The position numbers were made by a program, and so were the translations under genes. A stretch of DNA of 64,000 nucleotides from Alphaproteobacteria bacterium (GTDB lineage: Bacteria > Pseudomonadota > Alphaproteobacteria > CACIAM-22H2): NCBI GenBank assembly GCA_016793165.1, contig JAEULA010000008.1:62001-126000 (forward strand). The letters run 5' to 3'. A model generated the notes under the pieces. That model was not told the DNA's origin. It did not search any database and saw nothing but the letters and a program-made list of their open reading frames with translations. This document shows, one piece after another, positions 49,827-59,363 of this stretch; within the stretch, counting starts at the first letter, position 1; every line of letters begins with the position of its first letter.

Positions 49827-51111
49827 CGGGCGCGCGATCGAGATGCGCCCGCACGAGGTCGATGTGCTGGCGCAGGTCGTGGAGCTGGCGGGCGTAGGAC
49901 AGCGGCACCCTGACCAGCGACACGCGCGCATCCAGCACATCGAGCCGGCCGACCAGCGCGAGCCGGTCGTCCGGGGCAAGGGCGCCTGCGGCCTCGCGCT
50001 CGATGCGCGCGAGATGCCTGTACCAGCGGTAGATCTTGCGTTCGATCTGCCAGCGATAGATCGGCGGCCCGATGCGGAGCAGCGGCAGCAGGACGCCGAG
50101 CAGCGGCAGCATCAGGATCAGCGCGCGCTCGCCCCACACCGCGACCCAGAACGGCAGGAAGCGGGCGAAGATCGACGGGCCGGACTCCATGAACCGCTGG
50201 GCATAGGCGTTGAGCGGGTAGTCGAGCAGCTCGCGCGACGGGAAGCGGCCGGCCGGCGCGAAGAGCTGCTGGCCGCCATGGACCTCGCGCGCGACGCGGA
50301 CGAACAGGTTCTTGATCGCGGAATGCAGGTCCTCGCGCACGACCAGCGCGGCCGCGGGAGCGAGCAGGGAAACGTCGCGCGGCGGGATGTCGTCGGCGAG
50401 GCTGATCGCGCCGGCCGGCAGCGTCACCGCCGAGAGGAAAGGGAAGATCATGCGGTACGCGTCGGCGCGCTCGAAGGCGACGAGCTCCAGCTCGGGGCTG
50501 CGGAACAGGTCGTTCAGCGTCGGCAGCGGGTGGGCGATGACGAACAGGCCGGCATCGATCGTCCCTTGCAGCAGCGCGGTCCGCGCCTCGAGGCCGGCAA
50601 GCGGCAGCAATGTCGGCGCGGCGGTGTCGAAGCCGTTCTCCGCCAGCAGCTGCAGCGCCAGCGCGCGGTTGCCGCTGCCCGGCGGCCCGATCGCGATGCG
50701 GCGGCCCTTGAGGTCGGCGAGGCGCCGAGCCTCCAGCGAGCGCCGCGCGAAGAGGAAGACCGGCTCGTAGAAGACGCTGCCGAGCGCCTCCAGCGCCTCG
50801 TCCTCGCCCGAGGCGCCGACGCCGCCCTGGATCAGAGCGACGTCGACGCGCCGGGGCTCGGCGCGCAGCAGCTCGAGATTCTCGACCGCGCCGCGGGTCG
50901 TCACGATCTCGAGGGTGATGCCCTCGCGCTGCAGCTTGTCGCGATAGCGTCGCGCCGTCGCGGCATAGACGCCGCTCTCCGGGCCCGCCGCCATGACGAC
51001 GTGGCGAGGCGGCAGCGGTCGCACATACTGCGCCGCGGCCGCGAGTACCGCGCCGACGAGGAGCGCGACCGGGAGGTAGAAGCGCAGGTTCTCCCGCAGG
51101 TGATGCAGCAT
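49786..51111 (-). CDS. TAXI-type solute receptor anchored in the membrane
   Basis: This 441-residue protein resembles TAXI solute-binding proteins of TRAP transporters over about residues 35-310: HVVMAAGPESGVYAATARRY, and GRRIAIGPPGSGNRALALQLL. Unlike soluble TAXI receptors it has an N-terminal membrane anchor (about 12-28). A second hydrophobic stretch at about 320-345 is followed by a cytoplasmic-looking charged C-terminus. Such tethered TAXI proteins occur without a linked permease and may sense rather than import. No TRAP permease is nearby. It is 8 bp from the next gene of the minus-strand run. Confidence 0.82.
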   Translation of the reverse strand: MLHHLRENLRFYLPVALLVGAVLAAAAQYVRPLPPRHVVMAAGPESGVYAATARRYRDKLQREGITLEIVTTRGAVENLELLRAEPRRVDVALIQGGVGASGEDEALEALGSVFYEPVFLFARRSLEARRLADLKGRRIAIGPPGSGNRALALQLLAENGFDTAAPTLLPLAGLEARTALLQGTIDAGLFVIAHPLPTLNDLFRSPELELVAFERADAYRMIFPFLSAVTLPAGAISLADDIPPRDVSLLAPAAALVVREDLHSAIKNLFVRVAREVHGGQQLFAPAGRFPSRELLDYPLNAYAQRFMESGPSIFARFLPFWVAVWGERALILMLPLLGVLLPLLRIGPPIYRWQIERKIYRWYRHLARIEREAAGALAPDDRLALVGRLDVLDARVSLVRVPLSYARQLHDLRQHIDLVRAHLDRAPVTSASPPNSAARS

Positions 51112-51119
51112 CGCCGGCG

Positions 51120-52112
51120 TCAGCCGCCGACGGCCTCGGCGAAGAAAAGGTCCTGCCAGCGCTCGGGCTTGGTTCGCAGGCTTCCCGTCTTCGCCATGAA
51201 GTCGATCATCGGGGCGATGGTCAGCGGCTTGGTCGTGAATTCGACCTCGGGGTCGCTCATGATCGCCATGATGTCGTCGATCGGCGTCCGATCGTTGGTC
51301 GCGCGCAGGAAGATCTCGACCGCACCGCGCTTGTCGCGGTTGACCATGCCGGTGGCCTCCTCGAGCGCGGCGAGGTAGGCGCGGTAGAGCTTCGGATTCG
51401 AATCGCGGAACTTCCCGGTGGTCGCCACGACGTTGAACGACGACCGGCCGCCCAGGATGTCCGCCGCGGTGGTCAGCTTGCGGACGCGCGGGTCCTTGAG
51501 CTGGCGGTACTGGAACGGCGGCGAGGAGAAATTGGCGGTGACCTCGGTCATCGGCCCGAGCATGGCCGCGGTCGCGTCGGGATGCGCCATCGACACGGTC
51601 AGCGGGTCGAAGCGCTGGTAGTTGGCTTCTCCGAAGAGCTGGGCGGCCGCCATCTGCAGCCAGATCGCCTGGTTCGAGACCTTCACCGCCGGTACCGCGA
51701 TCCGGTCCTTGTCGGTGAAGTCGGCGAGCTTCTGAACCGCCGGATTGCGCGTGAGCAGGAAGATCGGCAGGCAGTTGAGCCCGGCGGCGGCGCGAACGTT
51801 CATGTTGCCGCGCGTGCGCGACCAGATCGTGGCGATGCCGGGCAGGCCGAGGGACACGAAGTCGACCGACCCCGAGACGAGCGCGTCGTTCATCACGTCG
51901 CTGGACCGGAACGTCGCCCAGGTGACCTTGACGTCGCCGAGGCCGGCGGCCTTCGCCTGCTTCTCCACCAGGCCCAGCTCCTCCATGAGGATGTACTGGA
52001 TGTAGCCGAGGCCGAACTGCTTGGCGGCGCGCAGCTCCGTCGCCTCGGCGCGGGCGAGCGAGGGCGCGGCCAGGGCGCCGGCGGCGAGCTGCAGGACGTG
52101 GCGGCGCTTCAT
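51120..52112 (-). CDS. ABC-type solute-binding protein (NrtA/SsuA-like), orphan
   Basis: This 330-residue exported protein belongs to the SsuA/NrtA/ThiY-like periplasmic binding group. The N-terminus MKRRHVLQLAAGALAAPSLARA carries paired arginines like a Tat-type signal. The body (QFGLGYIQYILMEELGLVE, FVSLGLPGIATIWSRTRG) follows the family. These receptors bring sulfonates, nitrate or thiamine precursors to ABC importers, but no permease or ATPase is adjacent, so it may borrow a distant one. ATG at 52112 has a ggagg-rich upstream region. It lies 8 bp from the TAXI gene and 53 bp from the AbrB gene. Confidence 0.85.
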   Translation of the reverse strand: MKRRHVLQLAAGALAAPSLARAEATELRAAKQFGLGYIQYILMEELGLVEKQAKAAGLGDVKVTWATFRSSDVMNDALVSGSVDFVSLGLPGIATIWSRTRGNMNVRAAAGLNCLPIFLLTRNPAVQKLADFTDKDRIAVPAVKVSNQAIWLQMAAAQLFGEANYQRFDPLTVSMAHPDATAAMLGPMTEVTANFSSPPFQYRQLKDPRVRKLTTAADILGGRSSFNVVATTGKFRDSNPKLYRAYLAALEEATGMVNRDKRGAVEIFLRATNDRTPIDDIMAIMSDPEVEFTTKPLTIAPMIDFMAKTGSLRTKPERWQDLFFAEAVGG

Positions 52113-52165
52113 GGGATCCTCCCTCGGTCGTTGTCTCGGCGCCGCGAGACTAGCACGGCGCGGTG

Positions 52166-53227
52166 TCAGGCCTTGCGCTTGAGCCAGCTGAAGATCGTCG
52201 GCGCCAGCAAGATGATCATTAGGATGCGGGCCATGTGGTGGGTCGCGACGAAGGCCGCGTCGACCGCGAGCGCGAGCGCCACCAGGCTCATCTCGGCGAG
52301 CCCGCCGGGGGCGAAGGCGAGGACGATGGCGGCGATCGGCAGGCCGGAGAGCCGTCCGATCGTGAAGGCGAATGCGACGGCGATGGCGATCATGATGACC
52401 GCGACGATCGCCGCATGGCCGATCGCCTGTCCGACGCGGCGCACCGGGACGCCGACGAAGCGGCAGCCGACCGTCGACCCGATGATGACCTGCGCCATCT
52501 GCACGATCAGGGTCGGCGGCGTCGACTCCGTGATGCCGGCGAGATGGATGCCCGCCGAGAGGAACATCGGGCCCAGCACGAACGCCGCGGGGATGCCGAG
52601 GCGCGCGCCGCCGAGCGCGCCGACGGCCGCGCACGCGGCGAGGATCGCGTAGTCCTGGAGCCCGACGTCGAGCAGTCCGATGGTGGCGCGCGCGCCGCCG
52701 TCGACCGCGATGTCGCCGTGCAGCCGGAACCAGATCGGGATCGCGAAGACGGTGATCAGCACGCGCGTGGCATGGGCGAGCGAGATCATGCGCTCGTCGC
52801 CGCCGAGCTGGCCGCCGACGGTGATCATCTCGTTGAGCCCGCCGGGCGCCGCCGCGAAATAGGCGGTGATCGGGTCGAAACCCGCCCGGCGGCGGAAATA
52901 GAGCCATCCAAGCCAGGTCGTCAGCGCCGCCCAGACGCCCAGCGCCAGCAGCGTCGGCCACCAGCCGGGCATCCGCGCGACGACGGTCGGGGTGAAGCTG
53001 GCCCCGAGCATCACGCCGAGCACCGTGATGAAGATGCTGCGCAGCCAACGCATCATCCGGACCGGCGCGCCGGCGAGCGCGGCGATCGTGACCGCGGTCA
53101 TCGCGCCGAGCATCCAGGGCAGCGGCAGCCGGAGCTGGGCGAAGACCCAGCCGCCGGCGGCGCCGATCGTCAGGGCCAGGACGAGGCGCCCCACGTCATG
53201 CAGGCGCGAGGCGTTCGCGGACGGCAT
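52166..53227 (-). CDS. AbrB-family membrane protein
   Basis: This 353-residue polytopic membrane protein matches the AbrB/ammonia-monooxygenase-like (duplicated) family, despite the name unrelated to the AbrB DNA-binding proteins. It has about ten helices in two similar halves. The first half has AAAPGGLNEMITVG and the second AFAPGGLAEMSLVA, the repeated APGGL(N/A)EM motif of the family. Transport of small molecules is suspected but unproved. It starts immediately at the end of the aspartoacylase-like gene (stop and start abut) and precedes the orphan receptor by 53 bp. Confidence 0.9.
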   Translation of the reverse strand: MPSANASRLHDVGRLVLALTIGAAGGWVFAQLRLPLPWMLGAMTAVTIAALAGAPVRMMRWLRSIFITVLGVMLGASFTPTVVARMPGWWPTLLALGVWAALTTWLGWLYFRRRAGFDPITAYFAAAPGGLNEMITVGGQLGGDERMISLAHATRVLITVFAIPIWFRLHGDIAVDGGARATIGLLDVGLQDYAILAACAAVGALGGARLGIPAAFVLGPMFLSAGIHLAGITESTPPTLIVQMAQVIIGSTVGCRFVGVPVRRVGQAIGHAAIVAVIMIAIAVAFAFTIGRLSGLPIAAIVLAFAPGGLAEMSLVALALAVDAAFVATHHMARILMIILLAPTIFSWLKRKA

Positions 53228-54181
53228 TCAGTCGACGTAGCGGCCGAGGCGGACCGCCGTCTGCCCCTTGACCAGCCGCTGCGTCGGCATGATCAGCACG
53301 CACGCGTCGTAGGGCGTCACCACGGGCAGGTCGCCGTCGTGGCCGAGCACGGTGCCCTTCTTCGCGATCACCTCGAGCCCGCGATAATCGGCGGCGAAGA
53401 CGAAGCGGTCCGAGCGGATGGTCACCGCGTCGGTGATCTCGATGACGCGGGCGGGCGGGCGGGCGGCGGTCGGCAGATAGGGGGCGGCGTCGGAGGCGCC
53501 GAGCGTCCCGAGATCGACGAGCGTGCGCAGCATCGTCTCGATGGCGACGTCGGCGGATTTCGCCTCCCAGTGCTGGCCGCATTCGACGAGTTGCGCATTC
53601 TTCGGGCTGGCCGGATCGCCGAAGCCGCCGTAGTCGCGCATGCGGCGGCCGGCGGCATGACCCTGGTCGCTGACGATCAGCGTGGGGTAGCCGATGCGCC
53701 GCGCCCACCGGCGGCCCTTTTCGAGCGGGCCGCATAGCATCAGCGGCGCCGTGGCGTGCTGCATGGAGTGGATGTCGAGCAGGAAGTCGGCGGCTTCGAC
53801 GACCGGGCGGAGGGCGCGTGCGCGCTGCAGCTCGACCGAGCTGCGCGGGCCGTCGAGCGCGTCGAGGCCCCACACTCGATTGAAGTCCTCGTCGACGAAG
53901 CGCGATGCGGTCGGCTTGGCCTCGTCGAAGCTGAAGAACGCCGCCGTGTTGCAGAACGCCAGCGTGAGGGTCCCGAGACGCGGCTTCAGCCCCTTGCGCA
54001 GCAGGAAGTCGAGCGCGATGGCGCCGCACAGTTCGTTGCCGTGAACCAGCGCCGTGACGAGGACGTGCGGGCCGGGTGTCGCGGATGCGAAGCGCAGCAC
54101 GTAGTCGATGCCGGCATTGCCGACGCGATAGGGGCGGATGTCCGGGGGGCGGAGTTCGATCGCATAGGACGCAGTCGACAC
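53228..54181 (-). CDS. Succinylglutamate desuccinylase / aspartoacylase family hydrolase
   Basis: This 317-residue protein is a zinc carboxypeptidase-fold amidohydrolase of the AstE/aspartoacylase family. Zinc ligands are visible in ALVHGNELCGA (His, Glu) and in LLDIHSMQ (His). A beta-rich C-terminal part follows. The family hydrolyses N-acyl amino acids; the substrate is unknown here, though an ArgE-like deacetylase two genes upstream suggests N-acyl amino acid breakdown. A GTG start at 54181 is chosen because AGGAG lies 8 nt upstream and no suitable ATG occurs. It abuts the AbrB gene. Confidence 0.82.
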   Translation of the reverse strand: MSTASYAIELRPPDIRPYRVGNAGIDYVLRFASATPGPHVLVTALVHGNELCGAIALDFLLRKGLKPRLGTLTLAFCNTAAFFSFDEAKPTASRFVDEDFNRVWGLDALDGPRSSVELQRARALRPVVEAADFLLDIHSMQHATAPLMLCGPLEKGRRWARRIGYPTLIVSDQGHAAGRRMRDYGGFGDPASPKNAQLVECGQHWEAKSADVAIETMLRTLVDLGTLGASDAAPYLPTAARPPARVIEITDAVTIRSDRFVFAADYRGLEVIAKKGTVLGHDGDLPVVTPYDACVLIMPTQRLVKGQTAVRLGRYVD

Positions 54182-54207
54182 GGGCGCGACTCCTGGTGGA
54201 GGGACGG

Positions 54208-54828
54208 TCAGCCCGGCGGCAGCAGGCCGTGGCGGACGAGATCGGCCTCGAGCTGGCCGGGCGAGGTGAAGTGGACGGCGTGGAGGCCCGCGGCGCGGGC
54301 GCCGGCGACGTTCTTCTCGGAATCGTCGATGAACAGGCACGCGGCCGGATCGAGGCCGAAGCGCGTCGTCAGGTGGTCGAAGATCGCGCGGTGCGGCTTC
54401 ATCGCCTTGACCTCGCCGGACACGACGACGCCGCGGAAGCGGCGGAAGAACGCGAAGCGCCGGACACCCAGCGGGAAGGTCTCGGCCGACCAGTTCGTCA
54501 GGCCGTAGAGCGGCGTGCCGGCGGCGTGGAGCCGCTCGAGCAGCGCCACCGTCCCATGGATCTGGTCGCGCATCATGCGGTCGAAGCCGGCGTAGTAGGC
54601 GCGGATGAGATCGGCCGCGTCCGGATGCAGTGCGATGAGCTCGGCCTCGGCGTCGGCGATGGCGCGCCCGCCGTCCTGGCGCTCGTTCCACTGCGGGGTG
54701 CAGATGGTGGCTAGGAAATGCTCCATCGCCGCCTCGTCGCCGGCGAACACGTCGCGCAGGTGATGGCGAGGATTCCAGTCGATCAGGACTCCCCCGAGGT
54801 CGAAGACGACGACGGAGGGCGCGGTCAT
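54208..54828 (-). CDS. HAD-family hydrolase
   Basis: This 206-residue HAD phosphatase-like enzyme has motif I VVFDLGGVLIDWNPR, LTNWSAETF for motif II, the lysine of AMKPHRAIFD and the acidic IDDSEKNVAGAR for motif IV. This pattern matches the YihX/HAD-IA variant group, which includes sugar-phosphate phosphatases and some epoxide-hydrolase N-domains. The ATG overlaps the ArgE-like stop by 4 bp (ATGA), so the two are coupled. The substrate is not evident. Confidence 0.88.
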   Translation of the reverse strand: MTAPSVVVFDLGGVLIDWNPRHHLRDVFAGDEAAMEHFLATICTPQWNERQDGGRAIADAEAELIALHPDAADLIRAYYAGFDRMMRDQIHGTVALLERLHAAGTPLYGLTNWSAETFPLGVRRFAFFRRFRGVVVSGEVKAMKPHRAIFDHLTTRFGLDPAACLFIDDSEKNVAGARAAGLHAVHFTSPGQLEADLVRHGLLPPG

Positions 54829-55994
54829 GGCCGCTGCGCCACGCGCTCGAGGACGCGGCGCAGGAACGCCTCGCACAGCGCGACCTGGTCGACGGCGATG
54901 AACTCGTTGGGCTTGTGCGCCTGATCGATGTGGCCGGGTCCGCAGACGATGGTCGGGATGCCGGTCGCCTCGAACAGGCCGGCTTCGGTCCCGAAGGCGA
55001 CCTTGGACGTGCCATTGGCGCCGGTCGCGGCCTTGCACAGCTGCGTGATCTCGGCCTGCTCGTCGGTCGCCAGGCCCGGGAAGCTCGACAGCTCCTCGAA
55101 GCGGAAGCCGGTGTCGCGCTGCACCGCGTGCATCGCGGGCTCGAGCTCGCGGCGCGCATAGGCCTCGGCCTCCGCCAGCAGGGCGCGCGGATCGTGGGCG
55201 GGAAGGTGGCGGAACTCGAAGTCGAAGTAGCAGTCCTTCGGCACGATGTTGAGCGCGGTGCCGCCATGGATCACGCCGGTATGGACGGTCGTGAAGGGCA
55301 CGTCGAACTCGCGGTCGAACGGGCCGTCGGTCGCGAGGCGGCGACCGATGCGATTGAGATTGGCGATGAACTCGGCCGCGTACTGCACGGCGTTCACCCC
55401 GTGCGGCGCCAGCGAGGAATGGCACTCGAAGCCGCGGACATGGGCGCGGGTCGACAGCTTGCCCTTGTGGGCGCGAATGACCTTCATCTCGGTGGGCTCG
55501 CCGACGATGCAGGCATAGGGGCGCACCGGGCGTTGCGCGATCACGTCGAGCATGCGGCGCACGCCGAGGCAACCGACCTCCTCGTCGTAGGAGAAGGCGA
55601 GATGGACCGGCGAGCCGCGCACGCTGCGCTTGATCTCGGGGACCATCGCCAGCACCACGGCGACGAAGCTCTTCATGTCGCAGGTGCCGCGGCCGTAGAG
55701 GCGGCCGTCCTTCTCGGTCACGGCGAATGGATCGGTCACCCATTCCTGCCCGTCGATCGGCACGACGTCCGTGTGGCCCGAAAGCACCAGGCCGGGCCGG
55801 TCGGCCGGACCGATCGTCGCGAAGAGGTTCGCCTTGCGCCCGTCGGCATCGTAGACGAGCTCGCTGTCGATGCCGTGGCCGGCGAGGTGGCCCTTCACGA
55901 ACTCGATCAGGCTCAGATTGGAATCGCGGCTGGTGGTGTCGAAGCCGACGAGCCGACGGATCATGTCGACGGCGGCGGAGCTTGGCACGGGCAT
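54825..55994 (-). CDS. argE: Acetylornithine deacetylase (ArgE-like, M20 family)
   Basis: This 389-residue M20 metallopeptidase-like enzyme most resembles ArgE, which removes acetate from N2-acetylornithine in arginine synthesis. Metal ligands are His in LSGHTDVVP, Asp in GRGTCDMKSF, Glu-Glu in SYDEEVGCLG, Glu in VGEPTEMK, and His in the C-terminal AHKPNEF. The CGPGHIDQAHKPNE ending is characteristic of ArgE. Other M20 acylamino-acid hydrolases remain possible, because arginine genes are not adjacent. It starts the six-gene minus-strand run and diverges from the peptide transporter operon across 140 bp. Confidence 0.87.
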   Translation of the reverse strand: MPVPSSAAVDMIRRLVGFDTTSRDSNLSLIEFVKGHLAGHGIDSELVYDADGRKANLFATIGPADRPGLVLSGHTDVVPIDGQEWVTDPFAVTEKDGRLYGRGTCDMKSFVAVVLAMVPEIKRSVRGSPVHLAFSYDEEVGCLGVRRMLDVIAQRPVRPYACIVGEPTEMKVIRAHKGKLSTRAHVRGFECHSSLAPHGVNAVQYAAEFIANLNRIGRRLATDGPFDREFDVPFTTVHTGVIHGGTALNIVPKDCYFDFEFRHLPAHDPRALLAEAEAYARRELEPAMHAVQRDTGFRFEELSSFPGLATDEQAEITQLCKAATGANGTSKVAFGTEAGLFEATGIPTIVCGPGHIDQAHKPNEFIAVDQVALCEAFLRRVLERVAQRP

Positions 55995-56134
55995 GACGGG
56001 GTCGCTGTCGTTGCGGGCTGAAACGTCGGGCCACTATAAGGTGCGTCGACGGCTTCGCAAGGCAAGCGGCGGCCGCGGCGATCGCGGCGCCTCCGAACGG
56101 GTTGGCGCGGCGCGGCGAACGAGGGAGGTGCACG

Positions 56135-57712
56135 ATGCGTCAGCGGTTCATCGCGGCGATCCTGGTCGCGCTGGGCGCCTGGTGGGCGGGCACGTCGCGG
56201 CCGGCCGCGGCGCAGGATCTGGCGATCGGCCTGGGCCGCGCCGTCACGTCGATCGATCCGCATTTCCACAACACCGGCCCGAACAACAGCGTCGCCGCGC
56301 ACATCTACGACCGGCTCATCCATCACGACGCCCGGCAGCGGCCCGTGCCGGGGCTCGCGGTGTCGTGGTCGGCGCTCGACGAGCTGACCTGGGAGTTCCG
56401 GCTGCGTCCCGGCGTTCGATTCCACGACGGCAGCGCCTTCGGCGCCGACGACGTCGTGGCGACCTTTGCGCGCGCGCCCAACGTGCCCAACAGCCCGTCC
56501 TCCTTCGCGCTCTACACCCGCGCGATCGCGGCCGTCGAGAAGGTCGACGACCTCACCGTGCGGCTGCGCACGCGCGAGCCGCATCCGCTCCTGCCCAACG
56601 ACGTCAGCGCGATCAACATCGTGGCGCGCGGCGCGGCGCGGGCGACCACCGCCGAGTTCGACTCGGGCGCGGCGGCGATCGGCACCGGCCCCTACCGCGT
56701 CGCCGCCTGGCGCAAGGACGAGCAGCTCGTGCTCGAGCGCAATGCGCAATGGTGGGGCGGGGCGACGCCCTGGGCGCGCGTCGCCCAGCGCATCATCGTC
56801 AACGACGCCGCGCGGGTGGCCGCGCTGCTGGCCGGCGACGTCCAGGCGATCGAGGTCGTGCCGACCGCCGACGTGCGCAAGCTGGAGGGCGATCCGCGGG
56901 TCGCGCTCGCACGCGAGGTGTCGAACCGGCTGCTGTTCCTCAATCTCGACCAGGCGCGCGACGTCACGCCCTTCGTCGCCGATCGCGACGGCAGACCGCT
57001 CGCGCGCAATCCGTTCAAGGACGTGCGCGTCCGCCGGGCGATCTCGAAGGCGATCAATCGTGCGGCGATCGCCGACCGGCTCCAGGAGGGGCTCGCGATC
57101 CCTGCGGGCGGCGTGATCCCCGACGGCTTCTACGGCAGCGACCCGACGCTGGCGCCCGAGCCCTTCGATCTCGACGGTGCGCGGCGCCTGCTGGCCGAGG
57201 CCGGCCATCCCGACGGATTTTCCCTGACGCTGCACGGCCCGAACGACCGCTATCCCAACGACGAGAAGGTGACCCCGGGCATCGCGCAGATGCTCGCGCG
57301 GCTCGGGCTCGCGACGAAGGTCGAGCTGCTGCCCTGGTCGGTCTACGCGGCGCGCGCGAGCCGACAGGAGTTCAGCGCCACGTTCTTCGGCTGGGGCGCC
57401 GCGACCGGGGAGGCCTCGTCGCCTCTGCGCTCGCTGATGGCGACCGTCGATGCCGCGCGCGGCCTCGGCGCGTCGAATCGCGGTCGCTATTCCAACCCGG
57501 CCTTCGACGCGGCCCTGACCGCGGCCCTGCGGACGATCGACGACGGACGGCGCGAGCTGCTGCTGCGCGAGGCGACGCGCATCGGGATCGCCGATGTCGG
57601 GATCGTCCCGCTCTACTACCAGGTGAACGTCTGGGCCCTGCGCCGCGGCCTCGACTACGAGGGTCGCGCGGACGACCAGACCCATGCCTGGCTCATCCGG
57701 CCGCAGCGCTGA
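56135..57712 (+). CDS. Peptide-type ABC solute-binding protein 1
   Basis: This 525-residue exported protein belongs to the family 5 oligopeptide/nickel-type solute receptors. A signal peptide of about 28 residues ends near AAAQD. GLGRAVTSIDPHFHNTGPN then opens the binding domain, with RFHDGSAFGADDVVATF and LHGPNDRYPNDEKV in conserved family segments. It is the most divergent of three consecutive paralogues and heads the operon. ATG at 56135 follows gggaggtg. The ligand, peptide or other small molecule, is unknown. Confidence 0.92.
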   Translation: MRQRFIAAILVALGAWWAGTSRPAAAQDLAIGLGRAVTSIDPHFHNTGPNNSVAAHIYDRLIHHDARQRPVPGLAVSWSALDELTWEFRLRPGVRFHDGSAFGADDVVATFARAPNVPNSPSSFALYTRAIAAVEKVDDLTVRLRTREPHPLLPNDVSAINIVARGAARATTAEFDSGAAAIGTGPYRVAAWRKDEQLVLERNAQWWGGATPWARVAQRIIVNDAARVAALLAGDVQAIEVVPTADVRKLEGDPRVALAREVSNRLLFLNLDQARDVTPFVADRDGRPLARNPFKDVRVRRAISKAINRAAIADRLQEGLAIPAGGVIPDGFYGSDPTLAPEPFDLDGARRLLAEAGHPDGFSLTLHGPNDRYPNDEKVTPGIAQMLARLGLATKVELLPWSVYAARASRQEFSATFFGWGAATGEASSPLRSLMATVDAARGLGASNRGRYSNPAFDAALTAALRTIDDGRRELLLREATRIGIADVGIVPLYYQVNVWALRRGLDYEGRADDQTHAWLIRPQR

Positions 57713-57785
57713 CGCCCACGCGCTTGACGCGGTCGATGCGCGTGCCACGTTGGCGCGGACCACTTCGACAGACGGGAGACGGACC

Positions 57786-59363
57786 ATGACGGGAACGACG
57801 CGTGCCGCATTGCTCGTGGCGGCGATTGCCTGGGGGATCGCCGGCCCGGCGGCGGCGCAGGAGCTGACGATCGGGCTCAGCGGCAACGTGACGTCGGCGG
57901 ATCCGCACTTCCACAACCTGTCGCCCAACAGCAACGTCGCGGCACATGTCTACGACCGCCTGGTGCATCAGGATGCCCGGCAGCGCATCGGCCCCGGCCT
58001 GGCCGTGTCGTGGAAGCCGATCGACGACCTGACCTGGGAGTTCAAGCTGCGCACCGGCGTGCGATTCCACGACGGCAGCGAGTTCTCGGCCGAGGACGTC
58101 GTGGCGACGCTCAAGCGCGTGCCCTGGGTCCCGAACTCGCCGTCGCCGTTCACGCTCTACACGCGCTCGATCGTCGCCACCGAGGTCGTCGACAGCCACA
58201 CGATCCGGTTCAGGACCCGTTCGCCGTGGCCGCTGCTGCCCAACGACCTCGCCACCGTGTCGATCGTCAGCCGCAAGGCGGTCGAGGCGTCGACCGGCGA
58301 CTTCAACAGCGGCAAGGCGGCGATCGGCACCGGGCCTTTCCGCTTCGGCGAGTTCGTGCCGAACGATCGCGTCACCCTGGTCCGCAACGACTCCTATTGG
58401 GGACCGAAGCCGCACTGGCAGAAGGTGACCCTGAAGCTGATCATCAACGATGCCTCGCGCACGGCCGCGCTGCTGGCCGGCGACGTGCAGATGATCGAGG
58501 CGGTGCCGACGACGGACCTCGCGCGGCTGAAGCAGAGCCCGCAGATCGCGGTGCAGCAGATCACCTCGAACCGGCTGATCTACCTGGCGATCGACCAGGC
58601 CCGGGACGAGTCACCCTTCGTCGCCGACAAGGCGGGCGGCAAACTGGTGCCGTCGCCGCTCCGGGACCTGCGGGTGCGCCAGGCGATCAGCAAGGCGATC
58701 AATCGGCAGGCGATCGTCGAGCGCATCTTCGAGGGTGCCGCGATCCCCGCGGGCGGCTTCCTGCCGGAGGGCTTCTTCGGCGCCTCGCCGAAGCTCAAGC
58801 CGGAGGCGTTCGACGCCGAGGGGGCGCGTCGGCTGCTGGCGGCAGCCGGCGTGCCGAGCGGATTCGTCCTGACGTTGCACGGTCCGAACGATCGCTATCC
58901 CAACGACGACAAGGTGCTGCAGGCGATCGGCCCGATGCTCAATCGCGTCGGCATCGACGCCAAGGTGGTGTCGCTGCCCTGGGCGACCTTCGCGACGCAG
59001 GCAAGCGCGCCGCACTACGCCTACAGCGTCTCGCTGCTCGGATGGGGCAGCGGCACCGGCGAGGTGTCGTCGCCGCTGCGCGCCCTCGTCGGCACGCCGA
59101 ATGCCGAGCGCGGGACCGGGGCGGCCAATCGCGGGCGGTTCTCCCACCCGCAGGTCGACGAGCTGACGGCGAAGGCGATGAGCACGGTCGACGATGCGGC
59201 GCGCGAGAAGCTGCTCCAGGCCGCGAGCGAGGTCGCGATCGGCGAGCAGGGGATCATCCCGCTCTACTACCAGATCAACACCTGGGCGACCCGCAAGGGC
59301 ATCACCTACGAGCCGCGCAGCGACGAGTACTCCCTGGCGCAATTCGTCCATCCCGCGCCGTGA
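57786..59363 (+). CDS. Peptide-type ABC solute-binding protein 2
   Basis: This 525-residue paralogue of the preceding receptor starts after a 73-bp gap. Signal peptide about 1-24, ending PAAAQE. Conserved parts include SADPHFHNLSPNSNVAAHVYD, RFHDGSEFSAEDVVATLKRV and LHGPNDRYPNDDKV. Over long stretches it is closer to receptor 3 (for example RPL-type shared segments AIGTGPFRF, RTAALLAGDVQMIEAVP and SNRLIYLA) than to receptor 1. No frameshift or broken signal is seen, so all three copies appear functional. Confidence 0.92.
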   Translation: MTGTTRAALLVAAIAWGIAGPAAAQELTIGLSGNVTSADPHFHNLSPNSNVAAHVYDRLVHQDARQRIGPGLAVSWKPIDDLTWEFKLRTGVRFHDGSEFSAEDVVATLKRVPWVPNSPSPFTLYTRSIVATEVVDSHTIRFRTRSPWPLLPNDLATVSIVSRKAVEASTGDFNSGKAAIGTGPFRFGEFVPNDRVTLVRNDSYWGPKPHWQKVTLKLIINDASRTAALLAGDVQMIEAVPTTDLARLKQSPQIAVQQITSNRLIYLAIDQARDESPFVADKAGGKLVPSPLRDLRVRQAISKAINRQAIVERIFEGAAIPAGGFLPEGFFGASPKLKPEAFDAEGARRLLAAAGVPSGFVLTLHGPNDRYPNDDKVLQAIGPMLNRVGIDAKVVSLPWATFATQASAPHYAYSVSLLGWGSGTGEVSSPLRALVGTPNAERGTGAANRGRFSHPQVDELTAKAMSTVDDAAREKLLQAASEVAIGEQGIIPLYYQINTWATRKGITYEPRSDEYSLAQFVHPAP

